Origin: Serinus canaria
Taxonomy: Eukaryota > Chordata > Aves > Passeriformes > Fringillidae
DNA length: 64,000 bases
Direction of reading: 5' to 3'
Assembly (NCBI RefSeq): GCF_022539315.1
Contig: NC_066342.1
Span: 15,641,346 to 15,705,345 of the forward strand
Part shown: piece by piece, positions 35,001-50,000 of the stretch
How positions within the stretch are numbered: position 1 is the stretch's first letter
How the letters are laid out: every line of letters starts with the position of its first letter
Position numbers and translations under genes: made by a program
The notes under the pieces: model-generated
What the model was told of the DNA's origin: nothing
Seen by the model: only the letters and a program-made list of their open reading frames with translations
The model's database searches: none

Positions 35001-38000
35001 AAAACCAGTCTTTATCGTGTACAGTAAAAAAAAGAGCATGGCACAGATCAGATAGACTAATGTGTAAACCAGGTAAATCAATATTGGGACCAGCAACTGT
35101 TAAGAGATATAAGTTTCTACTAATACCTTCTGGTAAAATCTGTTATTATCTCGAACCCTTTGAGGACCCTGTTGGGTACCAGAAAGGACTGTTGTGGTTT
35201 AACTCCAGATAGCAGCTAAGCATCCCACAGCATCTTGCTCCCTCCCTCCTGGCAGGGTGGGGAAAGAATTGGAAGGGTAAAAATGAGACATCCGTGGGTT
35301 GAGATCAAGACAGTTTTAATAATTAAAAATATAATTTCTAAAAAAAAATTGTAAGGGGAAAAAAACCTACCCACCATCTGACAAAGAGAAAGGGAAATAA
35401 AACTCAAGAAAAACAAGTTATGCAAATTAAAACAGTAGCATACTACCAACAGACTGATGCCAGCCAGTCCCTAAGAACACTGTCTGTCCTCCCATAGGAG
35501 CTACTATGAAGAAATTTATTCTAGTGAAAGCCAGTATACCTAAGTTTGGGATTACACCTAAGGAATAATTTATACTAACCTTCCAGTAATGAAACGCCTT
35601 TGAATGTTTTAATGCTTTGTATTTATACTCTTATTTGTAGTTGTTTGCATGTCTTCTAGAGGAACTGTTCTGTATCTTCTTTTTAGCACTTATCTTCATA
35701 TCCAAATACTTAAATAGTAGATATTCCATAGGCTTTATTATACAAATTTTGGTTTTGATAGAAATATTATTTTTTAGACTATTAAGGAAATCCTTGATTG
35801 TTTTTACCTGTGCTTAGTATTTGGTCCCTCTTGATAAAAGAATGTAACTATCTTATACTGTTGTTGTGGTATTTTTTGTTTTATGCATCCTTAGCATACT
35901 TTAGAGTATCTATTAGATTCTAAATGTAAAATAAAGAAAGATTAACATTCATGTGATAGTCATACCTACCTAAACTGTGTGAAAAATGCACATGGTGTGC
36001 TTGGGATACCAATAAATATATCTTTCATAGTCAGATTTTCTCAAATGTTTTTCTGAAACTATGCTCAAGAATTCACTGTGTTCATTAAACTTTGTATTAT
36101 GCTTGTACTTCTAACATATGTGTTGCTGTTACTCTCTTCAGTTTCCTTAAAGGAGATATGCTTATTGTGCATAATGAATTGGAAGATGGCTGGATGTGGG
36201 TTACAAACCTACGTACAGATGAACAAGGTCTTATAGTAGAAGACCTGGTAGAAGAAGTGGTAAGTAATTTTATATTCAAATCTGTTGTAGAACTGTTTTT
36301 ATTACAGCAGGGGTTTTCGGGGTCTTTTCGATCCTGGCTGCTGTAGATGTCTGGATAGCGAAGTCCAGCTATGCACAACCTGTCCGGGTCCCTCAGGCAG
36401 GCTCCCAGCCACAGGCAATCTTAGCAAGCAGCTCAGCTCTTTGGTGAATTCAGCTCTTTAGTGATTTCAGCTCTTTGCTTGCTAAGTGCCTCAGCAGACA
36501 CAGGGAGAGAGAGGAGAAGAGCTGTGTGAGATTCCACAGATGTGTCTTTATTGGCAGCTTCTGTGAAGGGTCTCAGTGACAGCTCTTCTGCAGAACTGGG
36601 CAGAAGTGGGTGTTTATATAGGGTATAGGGGTTTTGGGAAACAGACCAATAGTAAGGGTCGAGGTGAATATGACCCATCATTTTACAGAGAGATAACAAG
36701 GGTCTGAAGGTGGAAGAGGGGCTTCTTAGGTCCAATCATCATGACGAGGCATTTCTTATCTTAGGCAACTGAGCGCCAGGGAGGCCTTGCAGGCCCTGTG
36801 GCAGCTACAAAACTGAGATTTGATTTTTATTTTTTGTTAGTTGTGTGTAGAAGTTAACAATGAAATTAAACCAAACTAGTGTTATTTAGCTGCCTGACTT
36901 TTTCTACTTTTCTAAACCTTCTTGCTGTATTTGAATCTGCCAGCTTTTTCGTTAAACAAGCCATTAAGTCTAATTTAATATCCAAAGTACCTCTCCTTGT
37001 TATCCAAAAAAGCTCAAGTGCAAATGAATGATACTGTGAACTTTTTAAGCAATTTCCTAAACTCACCAGTCCTGATAAATAACTTGCTAGTAATTCAGTT
37101 ATATTCTTTTTGTTTGTTTGCTTTGAAATATTCATAAATGTATAGACTCAAATTTTGCTGACTGTCTTTGTTTTCATTTTTTTTAAGGGCCAAGTGTGGA
37201 TATCAAAATTCTGATGAGTTAATTATATGTAGAAGGGCTTATGCTAAGTCAGGAAGCTAATTGGGTGAAAGATAATTGAAATTGATTTACTGCAAGATAA
37301 GAGATTATTTAATGGACAAAACCACCCACCCCACTCTCCCACATGCTTTTTTTCCAAAGTAGTTCACCATTGCTTTGGAGTCTTGACGATGTTTGCTTTG
37401 CAGCATATGTATATTTCTGTTAGTAAAGTTGGCTTCACCTGTTCTCATATCTGTATCAGGATGTAAATGGCTAAATTTAAAATGGTAGTGTTAGACTATC
37501 TAACTATGAATTTCTACATTAGTGGTTGAAGTTCACAAAAGTTTAGATTTAAGTTACCACATGTAAAGAAGGACTTGAAGAGTGACAGAAACAATCCTTT
37601 GAAATAACGTGTTATGGCTGAATTTCCACTGAATTCCAGTGAATGAAGTTGAAAACCTCTTTACATGAACTGTGCAATAAGCCATCTAGTTCAAAAATGT
37701 CTTGGACTTGTTAGTGTTATTTCTACAGAAGGTCTTAACCTATGAAGTTTACTTTTCTAAACTCAAGCATACTGTCGTCACGTACTTAATATGTTAATTT
37801 TCCTATTAGGGAAGAGAAGAAGATCCACATGAAGGCAAAATGTAAGGATTTTTTTTGTGTTTTTTTTTAAAGCAAATCATAAAACAACTGTTTGTAAACT
37901 TTAGCTATGAGATTAGGAAGTTGAACCAAAGTTGAATGTACTTGTCCTTTAATCTTAATACTTTTCTTCTGTTCTAGCTGTTGAAGTTGCATAGGTCTTT

Positions 38001-41000
38001 GACATGGTCTTGTATTAGTTATGCCTAATGTTAATGGGTTTTACAGTGAAAATCTTGATTGAGTCTCTGTGATTACTTTACCTAGAATATATTCACTGGA
38101 GGATGTGGTGTTTTCTGATTTGTTGGGATTTTTTATACACATACAGTTTAGCTTAGAGGTAACCTTTTTTCAGGTCGGCTCAACTCTAACTGCAGGAGAG
38201 GGATCAAAGTATCATTTAGAGGAATGATAGTATAATAGTAACACTTGATATTAGCCTCATGTGCTAGCACTTTAAATGAAAACCAGGAGACACTAAATAA
38301 TTTGTTTGCAGTGAATTCCAACTTGTTAAATAATTTAAAAAAAAAGATTTACAATGAAAAATTAATTGATACAGGAAACTTGATTGTTATATGATTTTCT
38401 GTTGTAAAGATGAGCAGCGAATGAAAGTTACAGAAAATTTCTAGTAGCTGGATAACTTAATCTGTCCTCTATTTGCTTGCAATAATTGCAGCTTCTGCTT
38501 TCTGTAATTTTTACCCAGTTTGCAGTCTCCAAAGGATTGATGTTAGAAGAAGGCATTTCTTCTGGTGGTGTTTTATTGATTGGTTTTTTTGTTCCTAATA
38601 GGAGAAAGAAAATTGTTGGTCTGTAGCTTCAGTTTACAGGTTTTCAAAGTTGTGCTAGTCAGTTTGGTATAGCAGCCTAACAGTAGTAGGGATGCCTTCA
38701 AATACAGGAACTTTTTTTTTTGAACAAAGTAGTTTGTAGCGAATCTTGAAGCTTGGATACTCAATTCAGTCACTCATGCTGCTCAGAAGATTCCAGGGGA
38801 GGCAGGGATTTCTGTAAATATTCCAATAGCCAGGGATTTTCCTGTAAAGGTAATATAGAAAGCAAGTTAGAACTAGAGCTCTTTTTTATGTGTAAGAGGC
38901 TTTGTTTTACACAAAATCATAGAATCGTTAAGGTTAGAAAAGACCATCAACCCAGCAGCACCACCATATTCACCACTAAATCATGTCCTCAAGTGCCATA
39001 TCCATCCATTTTTTGAACACTTCCAGGGATGGTGACTCCTCCACTTCCTTTGGCAGCCTGTTCCAATGCCTGACCACCGTTTCCATAAAGAAATTTTTCT
39101 TATAGCTAATCTAAACCTCTCCTGTTGCAACTTTCCCTTTAAGGCCCTAGTTTGTTCCCATTTTGGGCTATTTCACAGAATCATTTGAGTTGTTAAAGAC
39201 CTCTGAGATTGAGTCCAGCCTTTGACTGATCACCATATTGTGAACTGGACCAGAGCACTAAGTGCCACATTCAGTCTTTCTTGAAAACCTCCAGGGAGGA
39301 TGACTCCCACCTCCCTGGGCAGCCCATTCCAATGTGTAAGTACCCTTTCTGTGAAGAAATTCCTTCTGATGTCCAACCTGAACCTCCTTTGGCACAGCTT
39401 GAGGCTATGTCTTCTTGTCCTGTCACTAGTTACCTGGTAGAAGAGGCCAACCCCCACCTGGCTGCAACCTTCTTTCAGGTAGTTGTAGAGAGTAGTAAGG
39501 TCTCCCCTGAGCCTCCCCTTCTCCAGGCTAAACAACCCCAGTACCTTCAGCCACTCCTCAGAGGACTTACTCTCTAGACCCTTCACCAGCTTTGTTGCCC
39601 TTCTCTGGACACGCTCCAGCACCTCAATGTCTTTCTTGCAGTGAGGGGCCCAGAACCGGACACAGTATTTGAGGTGTGGCTTCACCAGTGCTGAATACAG
39701 GGAGGCAAATCACTACCCTGGTCCTGCTGGCTACGCTGTTTTTGATATAGGCCAGGATATCATTGGCCTTCTTGGCCACCTGGGCACATGCTGGCTTATG
39801 TTCAGCCAGATGTCAACCCAGGCTGTAGCGCTGCGTGAGGTTGTTTTGACCCAAGTGCAGGACCTGGCACTTGGCATTGTTGAACCTCATACTGTTGGTC
39901 TTGGCCCATTGATCCAGTATGTCCAGATCCCTCTGCAGAGCCTTCCTACCCTCCAGCAAATCAACACTCCCACCCAACTCAGTGTAGTCTGCAAACTTAC
40001 TGAGGGTGCACTTGATCCTCCCATCCAGATTATAAAGATATTGAACAGGACTGGCCCCAGAACTGAGCCTTGGGGAACACCATTAGTGACCAGATATAAA
40101 CTGGCTGTAGCACCATTCACCACCACTCTCTGGACCTGGCCATCCAGCCAGTTTTTTTCCCATCAGAGGGTACCTGTCCAAGCCATGGGCTTCAGCCTCT
40201 CCAGGAGAATGCAGTTGGAGACAGTATCAAAGGCTTTGCTGAAGTCCAGGTAGACAATATCCACAGCCTTCCCCTCATCCACCAGGCAGGTCACCTGGTC
40301 AGAGAAGCAGATCACGTTGATCAAGCAGGATCTGCCTTTCCTAAACCCATGTTGGCTAGGCCTGATCACCTGTTTTTTCTGCACATGCGGTGTGATGGAA
40401 CTCCAGATGATGTTAGGCAGGCTGACAGGCCTGTAGTTCCCTGGATCCTCTTGTAGATTGGCATCACATTGGCCAATTTCCAGTCATCTGGGACCTCCAT
40501 GGTTCACTAGGACTGATGATAAATAATGGAGGGCATCTTAGGAAGCTCTTCGACCAGCTCCCTTAGTACCCTCAGGTGAATCCCATCAGGCCCCATAGAC
40601 TTGTGAGTGTTTAAGTGGATCGGCAGGTCACTAACTGCTTCCTTTTGGATTGCAGGGGATCTGTTCTGCTTCCCGCCCCTGTCTACCAGCTCAGGGGGCT
40701 GGGTATCCTGAGGATAACCAGTCTTTGTTAAGGACTGAGGCAAAGAAGGTATTAAGTACCTCAGCCTTTTCCTCATCCTTGGGAACAATGTGTCCATCCC
40801 ATCCTTCTCCCCACATCCAATAAAAGATGGAGATTTTCCTTGGCCCTCCTTTTGTTGTTAATGCATTTGTAAAAATACTTTTTATTGTCTTTTATGACAG
40901 TAGCCAGATTGAATTCCAGCTGGGCTTTTGCCTTTCTAATCCCCTCTGCATGACCTAACAACATCCTTGTACTCTTCTTGAGTTGCCTGCCCCTTCTTCT

Positions 41001-44000
41001 GAAGGTCATAAACTCACTTTTTTTTTACCTGAGTTCCTATGAAAGCTCCCTGTTCAACCAGGCCAGTTTTCTTCCCTGATAGCTTGTCTTTAGGCACACA
41101 GAGACAGCCTGCTCTTGCACCTTTACCATTTCCATCCCAAAGTATGTCCAGCCTTCCTGGACCCCTTTGTTACTAAGGACACACTTAAACATGCATGCAC
41201 ATATCCACTCTGGAATGAAAGGCCCTATTTCTAGCTTTAAAAGACAGGATGAGCTCTCAAGATGTAGCATGTGGTATGTCACATGTAAACTGAATACCCG
41301 TGCAACATCAAGCTGTTTCCTATAATCATTGGTATCAGGTTAAGACTGGATAGATTGCTGTATTTTTTTTTGGATGATGATCTGACGAAGGAAACTAAAG
41401 CGATTCTTATTCAGTAGTTAATAAAGCTAAAGTTTATTTCCTCAGCTTCTAGCAAAATTCAATTTTAGTTATTCTGTATAGTATTTAAGTTTCATTAATG
41501 TCCTTGGGCTTTGTATTTCATGCTTTAAATAAATTGCTATCTGAGACTGGCTTCAAATATGCCTGTCATTATCTAGCATTCAAACAATGCCTTTAATCTC
41601 TAAAACACATTTGGATTTGAACATCTGCTTTGTGTTGGACACCTGTACTCAAATAAGTTTATATAGATATAGATATTTATTTTTCATTCTGTTGGTAGAA
41701 AACCAGAATTGCTGAATAACATAACAGTTGCTTATATAATCTGTATTTGCTAGATTTTTTAAACAAAATTTCATTCATATGTACCAGAGTTTAATTCATA
41801 GATGTCAGAGTCTTAGATGTCACAACTACTAAAAAAGAGAGCTGATAATCTTGCTTTCTCATTTTTCTCTTTATCTTTAAGATGGTTCCATGGGAAGATC
41901 TCCAAACAAGATGCTTACAATTTGCTGATGACAGGTACTTTTATTTCAGATGGAAATACAGTGGTAGGGGAATGAGACAAATTAATCCTTTGAGAATGCA
42001 GGAAAACCTGTTTTTTCTTCTGTATGAACATATGAGCATCAGATCTGCGGTTGCTACTACATTGGAAAAAACCTCATGGCTGAGCATTGAGGGTTTTTTT
42101 TTAATGTTCTCAAGTAAAGTTAGTTTCAGAATTCTGGTTGAAATAGCTAATTTTCAACTTTTTTGTAATATACATAAATATATCTTGGGCTTCATTAAAA
42201 TACTGAGGAGAAAATACTGTCCACAGAATTACAGAATATTTTGAGTTGGAAGGGACCCACAAGGATCATTGAGTCCAACTCCTGGCCCTGCACAGAACCA
42301 TCCCCCAAGAATCACCATGTGCCTGAGCGTGTTGTCCGAACACTTCTTGAACTCTGGAAGGCTTGATACTGTTATATGCTTATGAAAGAATGTATTAAAC
42401 TTTAGTCTTCTCACAGAGGAAATATTTTTTAAAATGAAAACATCAAGATTTCAGACTCATACTGCCAAATAACATACCTTAAATATGAGAACAAAAATAT
42501 TTAGCTTTTTTGAAAATATTGTCAAAACTCACATGCACACCATATGCTCTTGTAAAGAGGTGACAAAAGTTTGGGATAGGTTGTCACCTACAGCCAAATG
42601 ATTTGGCATTAACTTTGGCAGTTTAGTACTACTTCATCCTTTTTGGGGGAAGAATGGGGATCACTATTGGAACTTAGATCAGACTTTATCCTTTATGTGT
42701 GCAATTCTTGCTAATTTGTACAGAAAGAGCTTTGATGAGAGCTCATAAGTGACACAAGTAACAGTTAATAATGCTCTATTATTATATATTTTCAGTTGGT
42801 CAGGTGTGCAGTTTTCTTGTGAGGCCTTCAGATAATACACCTGGTGATTATTCACTTTATTTTCGGACCAGTGAAAATATTCAACGTTTCAAAATATGTC
42901 CAACATCAAGCAATCAGTTTATGATGGGAGGCAGATATTATAATAGGTAAGTTTTAATAATTGTGTGTATTTTACAGTTCTATGAGGAACTTGTATAACA
43001 TATTGCTGATAACTTACTGATATGATCATAAAGTTTCAGTGTTTCTTAAGGATATACTAGGAGTTTTAACTAACTTGCTTAGTAGTTAGTTGTAACTAAG
43101 TACATTCTAAAAGCCTTCAAAAGCTGAGGTGTAACTTGTTTTTTCTGAAGTATTTTTCTCCTTCTGTAAATTATTTTCTTTACCCTATACATTGGATTAT
43201 GACATGTAATTAGGAGAATGCTGTGTTGTCTTGGAAACTACTATTTGTAATTAGGAGGTTTGTGTATATGAAAGGGGAAAATTAAAATATTTGTTTTATT
43301 GGAGACAGTAGGGATTTTAAAGTATAAACAATAGAAATGGGTATTGACAACAAAGGGAAAAATTACCTTTATTGTTGAAAAAAGTAATTAAATTAATAAC
43401 CTTAATATATCTGAATATTTTGGTCAGAAGTGCAGATAGTGAGAGCTCACCTTTCTCTCTTAACTGAGGCCATTGCCTGTCACGTGATCAAAAATTTTCT
43501 GGACTTGCTCACCTAGAACCATGGGATTCTTCATCCCAATAGAGAATTTCTCTCAATTCCAGCTTGGCTTCTGAGTGGGTAGAGATCCAGCAACTGGTGT
43601 GTCTGAGAAAATGTTGAGGTCTCCTAACTAAGAAGTTCAGTGGACTTCTTCATATGATTTCAAATGGACAGTGGTTTGAGACTAAGCAATTGGAACCTTA
43701 TTAACCTATATATATCCCACACACAGACTGCTTGAGTATCTTCTACATTAATCAGTCTGACCTCCAGACATCCTCATTGAAAATCAAGCTAGCTTCAGTG
43801 TCAGCATTTAAAGATAAATCCTCCTTTGCACATTCTCTAGTTACATAGCATATTGGGAGAATGATAGATTTCAAACACTGTAGGTGATGTCAAACTAATT
43901 AGCAAATTAGTGGAAGTCTTATTAGTCTCAAATGGCTTTGCAGTATTAGAGAGTATAGCTCCAGAAACGTACTGCAATAAGTTATTACTTTCCACTGCTG

Positions 44001-47000
44001 GATTCACTAGAGAAGATTCTTTCCTTGACATTGGATGGAAAAGAAGATGAAAAGATTAAGCACCACTAAGTTATGATAATATGCTTTTAGAGGGCTTTTT
44101 GAATATTTTGGTACCTAGGTTGCAAAGATCTTCCTCATTGTGAGAGAACTACTTGGCTTTGAAAGACTTCTAGTTTTAATTGAATGTTTTGGAGAATTAC
44201 TAATATACTCTTAGGCTCAAATTCTGTCCAATTCATATTTACTGACAGTTGATAGACTTCTTGAAAGTTCAAACATGCAGGATAATGATGCAAAATGGAG
44301 GTGGTAACTGTCCCAAATTATTTACCATAAGTTATACTGCAGAGGGCAATAAATGAGAAGCAGAAAAAAAAGGAATAGCTTTCTGTGGGCTTCTTAATTC
44401 TTGTACTGGTTTATTTGTTATGGACCCTGGAAGAAGTGATAGTGGGGCCCTGGAAAATGTTAAGAGAGACTCTGAAATGTTAAGCTTTGCATTGCGCCTG
44501 CATTAGTAGTATGATAAATTATATAATTTTTAGATGTGACAATTGTTTAGTAGTTAAATATAATTATTGTATAATCATAAGAAGAATCATGAGAAACTAT
44601 GTGTTCCTAATCTAAGGAAGCTATGCTTGGCTGAAATCTATGTATACAATTGAACAATACAAGTTTAATAATTAACATGAAAGTTATATAACGGTAGAAT
44701 ATAAAAACATGTTCATCCTGAACTTATGTCAGAGTCAGATTTGGGTTTGTACCCCTGACACCCAGAGCTCTTCAATAAAAGCACCTGCATATAATCATTT
44801 CTCGTGATTGTGTTCCTGAACGCTAACAGAAGGGAGTCTTTAAATATGTGAAGACTAAGGTGGATTCTTGTATGAAACAGTCAGAAGTTGCTGAAAAGCA
44901 TCAAATGGCATTAAATTCACAACAGAAATATAGGAAGTATGTTTCTGCAAGATAATGAAATGAGCATTTCTTGGGGCAGAGAGAACATCTGTGTTTATTC
45001 TTCATCAAAAATGTAGAGTTTGTCTTCAAGGTGAAAAACTAGAGGTTGAAGATGTGCTGCTTCTTTAAATGCCTGTGTTAAACAGTTTTCATTGATCTTT
45101 TTTATAAGCTATTTCTTTAAATGCTCTGAAGGTATCTGCTTTAAATCTGATACTAGTATTAGACTGGAACTTGAAAAAAATCATCTTTGGTACTATTGGT
45201 GATATTTTGCCCGACATCTGGGAGGAATGATGAGGAGGATTCCATCTTATCAAAAGGCTAATTAATTACTTTATTATGCTCTATTATTCTATACTATATT
45301 ACACTATATTACATTACATGTAAACTGAATCGGCACAAGCACCCAACGCAACTCAACTGCACAGTCGACAGTCCTGACACACATACGCTTGGCCCTGATA
45401 GGCCAAAGAAACAAAACACCATCACCCTGAGTAAACAATCTCCATATTGCATTCTACTTTGGCACAACACAGGAGCAGCAAATGAGATAAGAATTGTTTT
45501 GATCATTCTTTTTTCTGCTTCTCTCACTGCTTCTCTCAGGTTCAGAGAATGTGAATCCCACATGGTAGTAGTGTTGTTTCTCTTGAATATTCTTCTCTTG
45601 CTGCTTTAGTGATTTTAAGTGGGATTAAAAAATGGATAAAATAAAGCTAATCTTCTTTTGCCGAGTATTGATTACAATTATAGTCACAAAAATTGTAGAA
45701 CAAAGTTTTCCATACAAAAGTAACAGCCTGAAGAATAGTTAAGAAACCAACTCAAAAGCTGACTGTTGTTTTATTTTCCAGGTAATGTAAATATCCAGAC
45801 ATGGGACTGGAACCAATATAAGCAATGTTATGTATCAGACTGTATTCCAAAAGCGAGCCAAGGTTATTTTGGGTGATCATGGCAAAAAATTCCTGGGTAC
45901 ATCTTGGGAATCTAGTGTTCTGTCAGGCATAGGAAGACTACTTTTTCTACTAACCTTTTCCATTTGCATGTTCACCCACTATTCTGCATATAAATTGCTC
46001 AAAACTTCTATTGATGAGGATAACTAACAGACCATATTTACACTCATATGGAGATTTGCTTTCCTTATTTCTTATATCATCTCTACAAAACAGTCTGTAG
46101 TCTTTTAGTTGTCTATTTGAAGGTCCTAATATATAGTAAATGTGAAATACATATTGAGTGAATTATTTTGACTATATATTGAAATAGTTTTTTTCCATGG
46201 ACTTCAGTAAAGCATGTAACTTTTGTGATCTTTATGTTTATTCCATGGACAAGATAGCTGACTACTGGTGTACTTATCGCTAATGAGGCCACACCTTGGA
46301 TACTGTGTTCAGTTCTGGGCTCCTCACTACAAGACACATACTGATGTGCTGGAGTGTGTCCAGAGAAGGGCAACAAAGCTGTGGAGGGTTCTGGAGCACA
46401 AGTCTTATGAGGAGTGGCTGAGGAAATGGAGGTTTAGCCTGGAGAAAAAGAGGATCAAGGGAGATCTTATTGCTCTCTACAACTCCCTGAAAGAAGATTT
46501 TAGCAAGGTGGGTGTTGGTCTCTTCTCCCAAGTAACAAGCAATAGGGCAAGAGGAAATTGCCTCAAGTTGTCCCAGGGGAGGTTCGGATTGAATATCAGG
46601 AAAAATTTCTTCACCAAAAGAGTTGTCAAGCATTAGAAAGGGCTTCCCAGAGCAGTGGTGGAGTCACCATCCCTGGAGGGATTTAAAGGCTGTGTAGATG
46701 TGGTACTTAGGGACATGGTTTAATGGTGAACTTGTCAGTGCTGGGTTAATGGTTGGACTTGATTATCTTAGAAGTCTTTTCCAACCTAAATGATTCTATG
46801 AATATCTACTTTTTCATGTAAAAATTGTCAAAGTCAGTTGGGGGGGCAAGGGGCATGATGGTGGGACAGGAGGAGATGTGATTTTACTAACTACATATAA
46901 TGAAATCTCAAACAGAAAATAGATGCTTACTAGCCTGTGGCCACACCATCCTGAACATACTCTGTTTCATTTCATCTTAGAAGCTAAGCAGCTTTGGGCC

Positions 47001-50000
47001 CAGTTAATACTGGATGGGAGACTGCTTGAGAAAACTGAGTCCAGGTGTTGTAGACTTCTAAAAAAGGGCCATGAAGATGATGGATTAGAGTATCTGTCAT
47101 TTGAGGACAAGTGGAGAGAGCTGGGACTGTTCAGCTTTGAGAAGATAAGGTGGTGGTGGGGAATCTTATTATTCTGTATAAATTCCTGATAGGGAGGGAG
47201 CAAAGAAGATAGAGAGAAACTCTTTGTAGTGGTGGCCAGTGTGATGGTGATCAAACACTGGAAGAGAATACCCAAAGAGCTTGTAGAGTCTCCATCTTTA
47301 AAAATACTCAGAACATTGCTGAACAAGATTCTAAGCAATCTGTTATACCTTCTTTGAAATGGGGATTTGAACTAGGTGATCTTGGAGGTCCCTTGCAACC
47401 TCAGCTGTTCTGTGAATAGCTTCCATGTTTTACAGTTGGGTTTCTTTTGTTTGTTTTTGTTTATGATGTGGTTTTGTTACAGGAAGGTGTGGGGTTTTTT
47501 TGTTTTGTTTTTTGTTTTGGGGTAGGTTTTGGAATTTGGGGTTTTTTGGGTGAGTGGGGTTGGTTGGATTTGTTTGTTTATTTGTTCCAGTTGGAAGGGA
47601 CCTACAACGATTATCTAGTCCTGGACTGACCAAAAGTTAAAGCATATTACTAAGGGCATTGTCCTCAGACAGGCATGGGACATTAACTACCTCTCTGGGA
47701 AAAGCCCGTTCCACTGTTTGACCACATTCTAGATAAAGAAATGCTTCCTAATGTCAAGTCGCAACCTGCCCTGAAACAACTTCGAACCATTCCCACATGT
47801 TCTGTCACTGGATCCCAGGGAGAAGAGCTCAGCACCTCCCTCTCCACTTCCCCTCCTCAGGAAATTGTAGAGAGCAATGAGGTCACCCTTCAGCCTCCTT
47901 TTCTCTGAACTAAACAAACCTAGTGTCCTCAACCGCTCCTCATAGGACATTCATTCCAGCCCTTTCACCAGTTTTGTTGCCCTTCTCTAGACGCATTCAA
48001 GGACCTTGACATCCTTCTTAAATGGTGGGGCCCAGAACTGCACACAATACTTAAGGTGAGGCTGCTCCAATGCTAAATACAGAGGGATAGTCACCTCTTT
48101 TAACTGGCTGGTTATGCTGTGCTTGATGCACCCCAGGGTGTGGTTTACCCTCTCGGCTGCCGGGGCTCACTGCTGCCTTTGACTGAGCCTGCTGTCGATG
48201 AGCACCCCCAAATCCCTTTCTGCAGGGCTACTCTCCAGACAGAGTTTACACACTAGTTGAGCTTTGGCCTTCGATGTCTTCTCCCTTCATATGGAAACAA
48301 GGGCTCTGTAATTTTTCTGTGAAGCCTGACCTCAGTTCCAGAGATTATACAAATTTTTTCCCTCTGAGCTTGACAAGGAGTTCCCTATTCAGCCAAGCTG
48401 GTCTTCTGTTCCATTTGCTTAACTTGTGACACACTGGAATTGCCTATCCCTGTGCTTTTAAAAGGTGGTTCTTAAAGACCAACCAGTACTCATGGATCCC
48501 TAAGCCCTCAAAAACAGATTCCCAGGGGACACTGCTAAGGAGCAATCTGAATAGCCTAAAGTTTTCTCTCTTGAAGTCCAGGGTAGCAACTCTGCTGTCC
48601 TTTTTTCTCATTACACTGAAAAATTTAAACTTAACCATTTCATGATCAATGTGGCCATGACAGCCACCTACCATTGTATCTCACGAGTCCTTCTCCGTTT
48701 GCAAACAATAAATCTAGGATGAGATCTTTCCTAGTTGGCTCACTGAGTACCTGTGACAAGAAGTTATCTCCTACAAACTTTGGGAATTTTCTAGAGTTAA
48801 TTGTCACAGCAATATGATATCCCCAGTTGATGTCAGAGAAGTAGAAAACTCCCATAAGGATAAGGGCTACTGATCCAGAGATTTCTCCTAATTGCCTATA
48901 GAATAACTCATCAGTGCTATCATCCTGGCTGGGAGATCGATAGTAGACACCTACTCTGACAGCTGCTGTTTTCCATCCCCCAAATCCTCACCCAGAGTCT
49001 CTCAGCCACATTAATGTTAACTGTAAGCACTGTACAGTCCCATCTCTCCCTTACATACAGTGCAACTCGTCCACCTTGCCTGCTCTGCCTATCCCTCCTG
49101 AATAGCCTGTAGCCCATCATTCTAGCACTCCAGCTGTGGGACTTGTTCCACCAGGTCTCACGAATACCAATGATATTGTCACTCTGGGAACTGACTAACA
49201 CTTCCAGTTCATCCTATTTGTTTCTCATACTGCATGTGTTGGTGTACAAGCATTTAGATGTGCTTCTAAGCCCTCAGTGCTCCCCAGAACAGCATAAATG
49301 TTCCCATTAGCATTGCCACCCTCAGGTGATACCATGACAACCTTTGGCTTACCTTCAGCTCTCCTGTTGGTGTCCCCTTCCTACACTGATTGTAGTTTAA
49401 AGCCTCTCAATCAGTCCTGTGAGTTTATGAACAAGGAAGTGTTTCCCCTGTCAGGACAGATGGATCATGTCAGGTCCCAGCATACCTTGTGTCTCAGACT
49501 TTCCATGGTTATAAAAAGCAATATTCTGGTAGAGGCACTAGTCCTGGATCCAGATGTCTTGAGTTCACCTGTTTATTCTAAAGCCTCTCCCTCTTACTGG
49601 GAAGACTGAGGAAAATGCTACCTGTGCTTGCTTTTAGAGTATAGGCAGAAATGTAGTATTGCTTATACAGGTTGTGAAACTTCTAGTCCCATGTCTGGAT
49701 ATGCAAACTACCTGGGAAGTAAAATGATATTTGAATGTAAGGTAACAATTTTAAAGTTTCACTTCTGATTTTAGAAGGTGGAGTAGGATAGGCATATCTC
49801 ATGCCACTTTGTCCTCTCATTCTGTTTTCTTTCTGAAATCTCACCTTCCTAAGAGAGAGTTTTCCAAACACTTGAAAAATTTAGAAGGGGGGCAGCAGCA
49901 CAGAGTGGTGTATCTGTTGATTCCATGTCAAAGTAGAACATAAGAAATATTGACCTAACAGTTATAGATTGAACAAGCTTTCAAATTATCTTTAATTTGA

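Noticed and set aside
46933..47059. Functional 5S rRNA gene
   Set aside because: Many substitutions, an insertion before the 3' end, no T-run terminator, and direct fusion to CR1.
47430..47633. Thr/Asn/Lys-rich frame on the minus strand
   Set aside because: Translation of a T/G-rich low-complexity tract.
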